64,000 nucleotides of DNA from Candidatus Babeliales bacterium (GTDB lineage: Bacteria > Babelota > Babeliae > Babelales > JACPOV01). The stretch is taken from positions 1 through 64,000 of the forward strand of contig JAGVLQ010000026.1 of NCBI GenBank assembly GCA_020054235.1, read 5' to 3'. The notes under the pieces are model-generated. The model saw only the letters and a list, made by a program, of their open reading frames with translations, did not search any database and had not been told where the DNA came from. Position 1 is the stretch's first letter; each line of letters starts with the position of its first letter. A program made the translations under genes and the position numbers. This document shows, in pieces, positions 62,286-64,000 of the stretch.

Positions 62286-62293
62286 GATCGATT

Positions 62294-62322
62294 TTGCGCT
62301 AAGCTTAAATTTGCCCTATACT
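62294..62322 (+). promoter_or_regulatory. Promoter of tRNA-Arg
   Basis: TTGCGC (62294-62299), 17 bases, TATACT (62317-62322). It lies 39 bases before the tRNA and just after the atpA stop. Confidence 0.65.
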
Positions 62323-62361
62323 TAGGGGTACTTGTCTTAATTATTCTTCAAAATTTTATGC

Positions 62362-62438
62362 GTGCCCGTAGCTCAGCTGGATAGAGCAACGGATTTCTAA
62401 TCCGTAGGTCGTAGGTTCGAATCCTACCGGGCACACCA
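62362..62438 (+). tRNA. tRNA-Arg (anticodon TCT)
   Basis: A 77-base cloverleaf: acceptor GTGCCCG/CGGGCAC, D-arm GCTCAGCTGGATAGAGC, anticodon stem-loop ACGGA-TTTCTAA-TCCGT (anticodon TCT, reading AGA), T-loop TTCGAAT, discriminator A and encoded CCA. Its last 15 bases double as the final codons of the recombinase gene on the opposite strand. Confidence 0.97.
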
Positions 62439-63884
62439 CTCTTGGCAATCCGCTGTTTTTAGTATTACATCAAAGGGCTTATGCGCGTCGTAGAGCATCT
62501 TTTCGTCTTTTAGGCGTACGTTCGAAAGTACCAGCTTGATAAGCTGTCGTTTTTCCTCAACTTCAGAACTCACAAAAAGTTCATGAGCACGGGATGCTAG
62601 ATCTACTAAGAGTTTTGCCGTGATTGTGTAGTTGTCGTGAGCCTCGTCAATTTGTTCGAGTTTAATGGTTAAGGTAGTCAGTTCATCCTTCAGACTTTGA
62701 TGAAATCTGACATACTCGCTCTCAGTAATTCTCCCTTTTAATTTATCAAGGTATAAATTATCAAGCATGGTGCGGGTTTGCGTTTGTTTCTTTTTGAGCA
62801 CGCTGACGTGATTGTCATAAAAATCTTGTTTCTCTTTTTCAAGCTCATTGAGCGTGGCAATAATTTGCTCAACAATATCCGGTGGCATTTGTAAGTTTTT
62901 AAAAACAGCTTCAAATTGCCGGGTGAGCTCTTCTTCTCGTAACCACGGTGCATTATGTTTGCCGTTGTATTGGGTGCAATGGTAATAGACAAATCCTTTA
63001 TGTTTTTCTGGTGTTATGGCTAAATCGCACTCTGCGCAGCGGATAAGGCCGCGGTAAATGTAGGGTTTGCCGGCGTATTTGATGGGTTTTTTATTAAAGT
63101 TCATTTTGATTGCCTGCACTTGTTCAAAGAGGGTTTTGGTTATGATGGGTGGGTACTTGTGGGGATATTCTTTTTCATTCCACCTCATGATGCCACAATA
63201 AAACTTTTGCTTCAAAAGATAATCGATGTAGCCTCGTGACCAATTGAGACGATATTCTTTCTTGAGTTTATCGCACAACAGTTGCATGGAATAACTGCCG
63301 GTTGCATAAAGCTCATACACAAGTTTGACTAATTGCGCTTCATACTCTTCTACAATAATGTCTGCTTTGCGGTTTTCCCTGCGTATGTTGCGGTAGCCGT
63401 AGGGTGCTTTTGCGGGCCATTCGCCAGCGCGTAATTTTTGTTCAAGCGCGCGACTTACGTTGTCACTAATGGCGTCTGAGTAATATTTTGCTAACCCCAA
63501 GCTGATACCAAAGTGGAACTTTTCTGCTGCTGAAATGCCGCTGTTGATTACTTGACCGTCGGAAATAAAATGGAGTTCAACTTCATCCTTCAATGCTTTG
63601 TCATAAAGATATGAAATGCGCTTATCAAACATGTTGCGCGAAAGGCGGTCAACTTTATCACAACACAATGCTATCTTTTCTTTTTGCATGTTTATGAATG
63701 CCAAGATTTGATCAAACTGCCCGCGTTCGTCAGTGTAGGCACTTTCATCAAAACTAAAACTTTGTATGATAGTAAAGTTTTTACTTTCGCAATAGTTTTT
63801 AAGCCGTGTGATCTGTGCGGGCAATGACAACCCGGCCTCTTTTTGTTCTTCGGTACTGACGCGTGCAATAATGATGGCATTCAT
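62424..63884 (-). CDS. Large serine recombinase
   Basis: A 486-residue serine integrase/resolvase-type protein. The catalytic domain begins A-R-V-S-T-E-E-Q (nucleophile Ser10) and holds D-K-V-D-R-L-S-R-N. It is followed by a recombinase domain (A-P-Y-G-Y-R), a zinc ribbon (C-A-E-C-D...Y-Y-H-C) and a coiled coil. I start at ATG 63884, where the family N-terminus begins; the frame extends further upstream but without matching sequence. Its last five codons lie within tRNA-Arg, which suggests that the tRNA 3' end is the attachment site. The enzyme would integrate or excise the element that continues to the right. Confidence 0.9.
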   Translation of the reverse strand: MNAIIIARVSTEEQKEAGLSLPAQITRLKNYCESKNFTIIQSFSFDESAYTDERGQFDQILAFINMQKEKIALCCDKVDRLSRNMFDKRISYLYDKALKDEVELHFISDGQVINSGISAAEKFHFGISLGLAKYYSDAISDNVSRALEQKLRAGEWPAKAPYGYRNIRRENRKADIIVEEYEAQLVKLVYELYATGSYSMQLLCDKLKKEYRLNWSRGYIDYLLKQKFYCGIMRWNEKEYPHKYPPIITKTLFEQVQAIKMNFNKKPIKYAGKPYIYRGLIRCAECDLAITPEKHKGFVYYHCTQYNGKHNAPWLREEELTRQFEAVFKNLQMPPDIVEQIIATLNELEKEKQDFYDNHVSVLKKKQTQTRTMLDNLYLDKLKGRITESEYVRFHQSLKDELTTLTIKLEQIDEAHDNYTITAKLLVDLASRAHELFVSSEVEEKRQLIKLVLSNVRLKDEKMLYDAHKPFDVILKTADCQEWCAR

Positions 63885-64000
63885 TGTGTAGGTCTTTCTT
63901 ATTACATGTTCGATAGTATTTGCAAATAAAGCTAAAAAGAGTGTACTGGAAAATTGTTTTTTTGATGAGTTTTTACTTTGTTCTTGCAATAGCCAATAAA
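62424..64000. mobile_element. Left end of an integrated element at tRNA-Arg (inferred)
   Basis: A large serine recombinase ends inside the 3' part of tRNA-Arg (62424-62438), the usual arrangement for an element integrated at a tRNA gene. Only this edge is in the window; the matching direct repeat would lie beyond base 64000. Bases 63885-64000 upstream of the recombinase show no other clear gene. Confidence 0.5.

Noticed and set aside
1-64000. Insertion sequences, CRISPR arrays or rRNA genes
   Set aside because: No transposase other than the serine recombinase, no repeat-spacer array and no rRNA-like sequence was found on reading both strands.

Overview
The window is AT-rich, tightly packed bacterial DNA. 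It combines a few slowly evolving housekeeping genes (leuS, mnmE, ruvA, uvrB, priA, recD2, orn, ATP synthase genes) with a large number of small proteins that carry signal peptides and match no family I recognise. Ankyrin-repeat proteins, beta-helix proteins with leader peptides, outer-membrane barrels, a HEPN/MNT module, a polymorphic-toxin locus and sparse biosynthesis together suggest a reduced, Gram-negative-type bacterium living in or with a protist. The Candidatus Dependentiae (TM6) lineage is my best guess. It is inferred from gene content and style, not from a marker search.

Layout. 1-3.7 kb: two secreted beta-helix proteins, one with a seven-blade propeller inserted. 3.7-7.2 kb: transaldolase-like enzyme, HEPN/MNT pair and two tandem HD hydrolases. 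7.4-15.4 kb: ankyrin protein, leuS, small membrane proteins, Nudix hydrolase, mnmE and a jag-like gene. 15.4-15.9 kb: a decayed, non-coding stretch ending in tRNA-Gly. 16-28.7 kb: ruvA, Na+/amino-acid symporter, secreted GH1 glycosidase, glycolipid-type glycosyltransferase, a double D-Ala-D-Ala ligase, oligoribonuclease, a second ankyrin protein and priA. 28.7-29.4 kb: a gene-free, repeat-rich block. 29.4-44.6 kb: envelope proteins, a second glycosyltransferase, uvrB, an M3 peptidase, a giant MscS-type channel, and three small exported proteins that all end in Lys-Ser-Lys-Leu. 44.9-50 kb: a toxin with a colicin-E3-like C-terminus followed by a stack of immunity-like genes. 50-52.9 kb: a mosaic family of secreted/membrane paralogues. 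52.9-58.1 kb: amidase, recD2 and outer-membrane genes on the minus strand. 58.3-62.3 kb: deoxynucleoside kinase and a partial F-type ATP synthase operon (c, b, b, delta, alpha). 62.4-64 kb: tRNA-Arg whose 3' end encodes the last codons of a serine recombinase.

How the parts fit. The c subunit carries a Na+-binding signature and a sodium:amino-acid symporter is also present, which fits sodium-coupled energetics. The kinase, HD proteins and orn fit scavenging and recycling of nucleotides. Envelope functions (Ddl, amidase, GerM-like protein, glycosyltransferases, barrels) show that a cell wall and outer membrane are maintained. The most striking accessory systems are the SKL-terminal trio, the toxin/immunity island with its compositional break, and the mosaic paralogue cluster showing recent sequence exchange.
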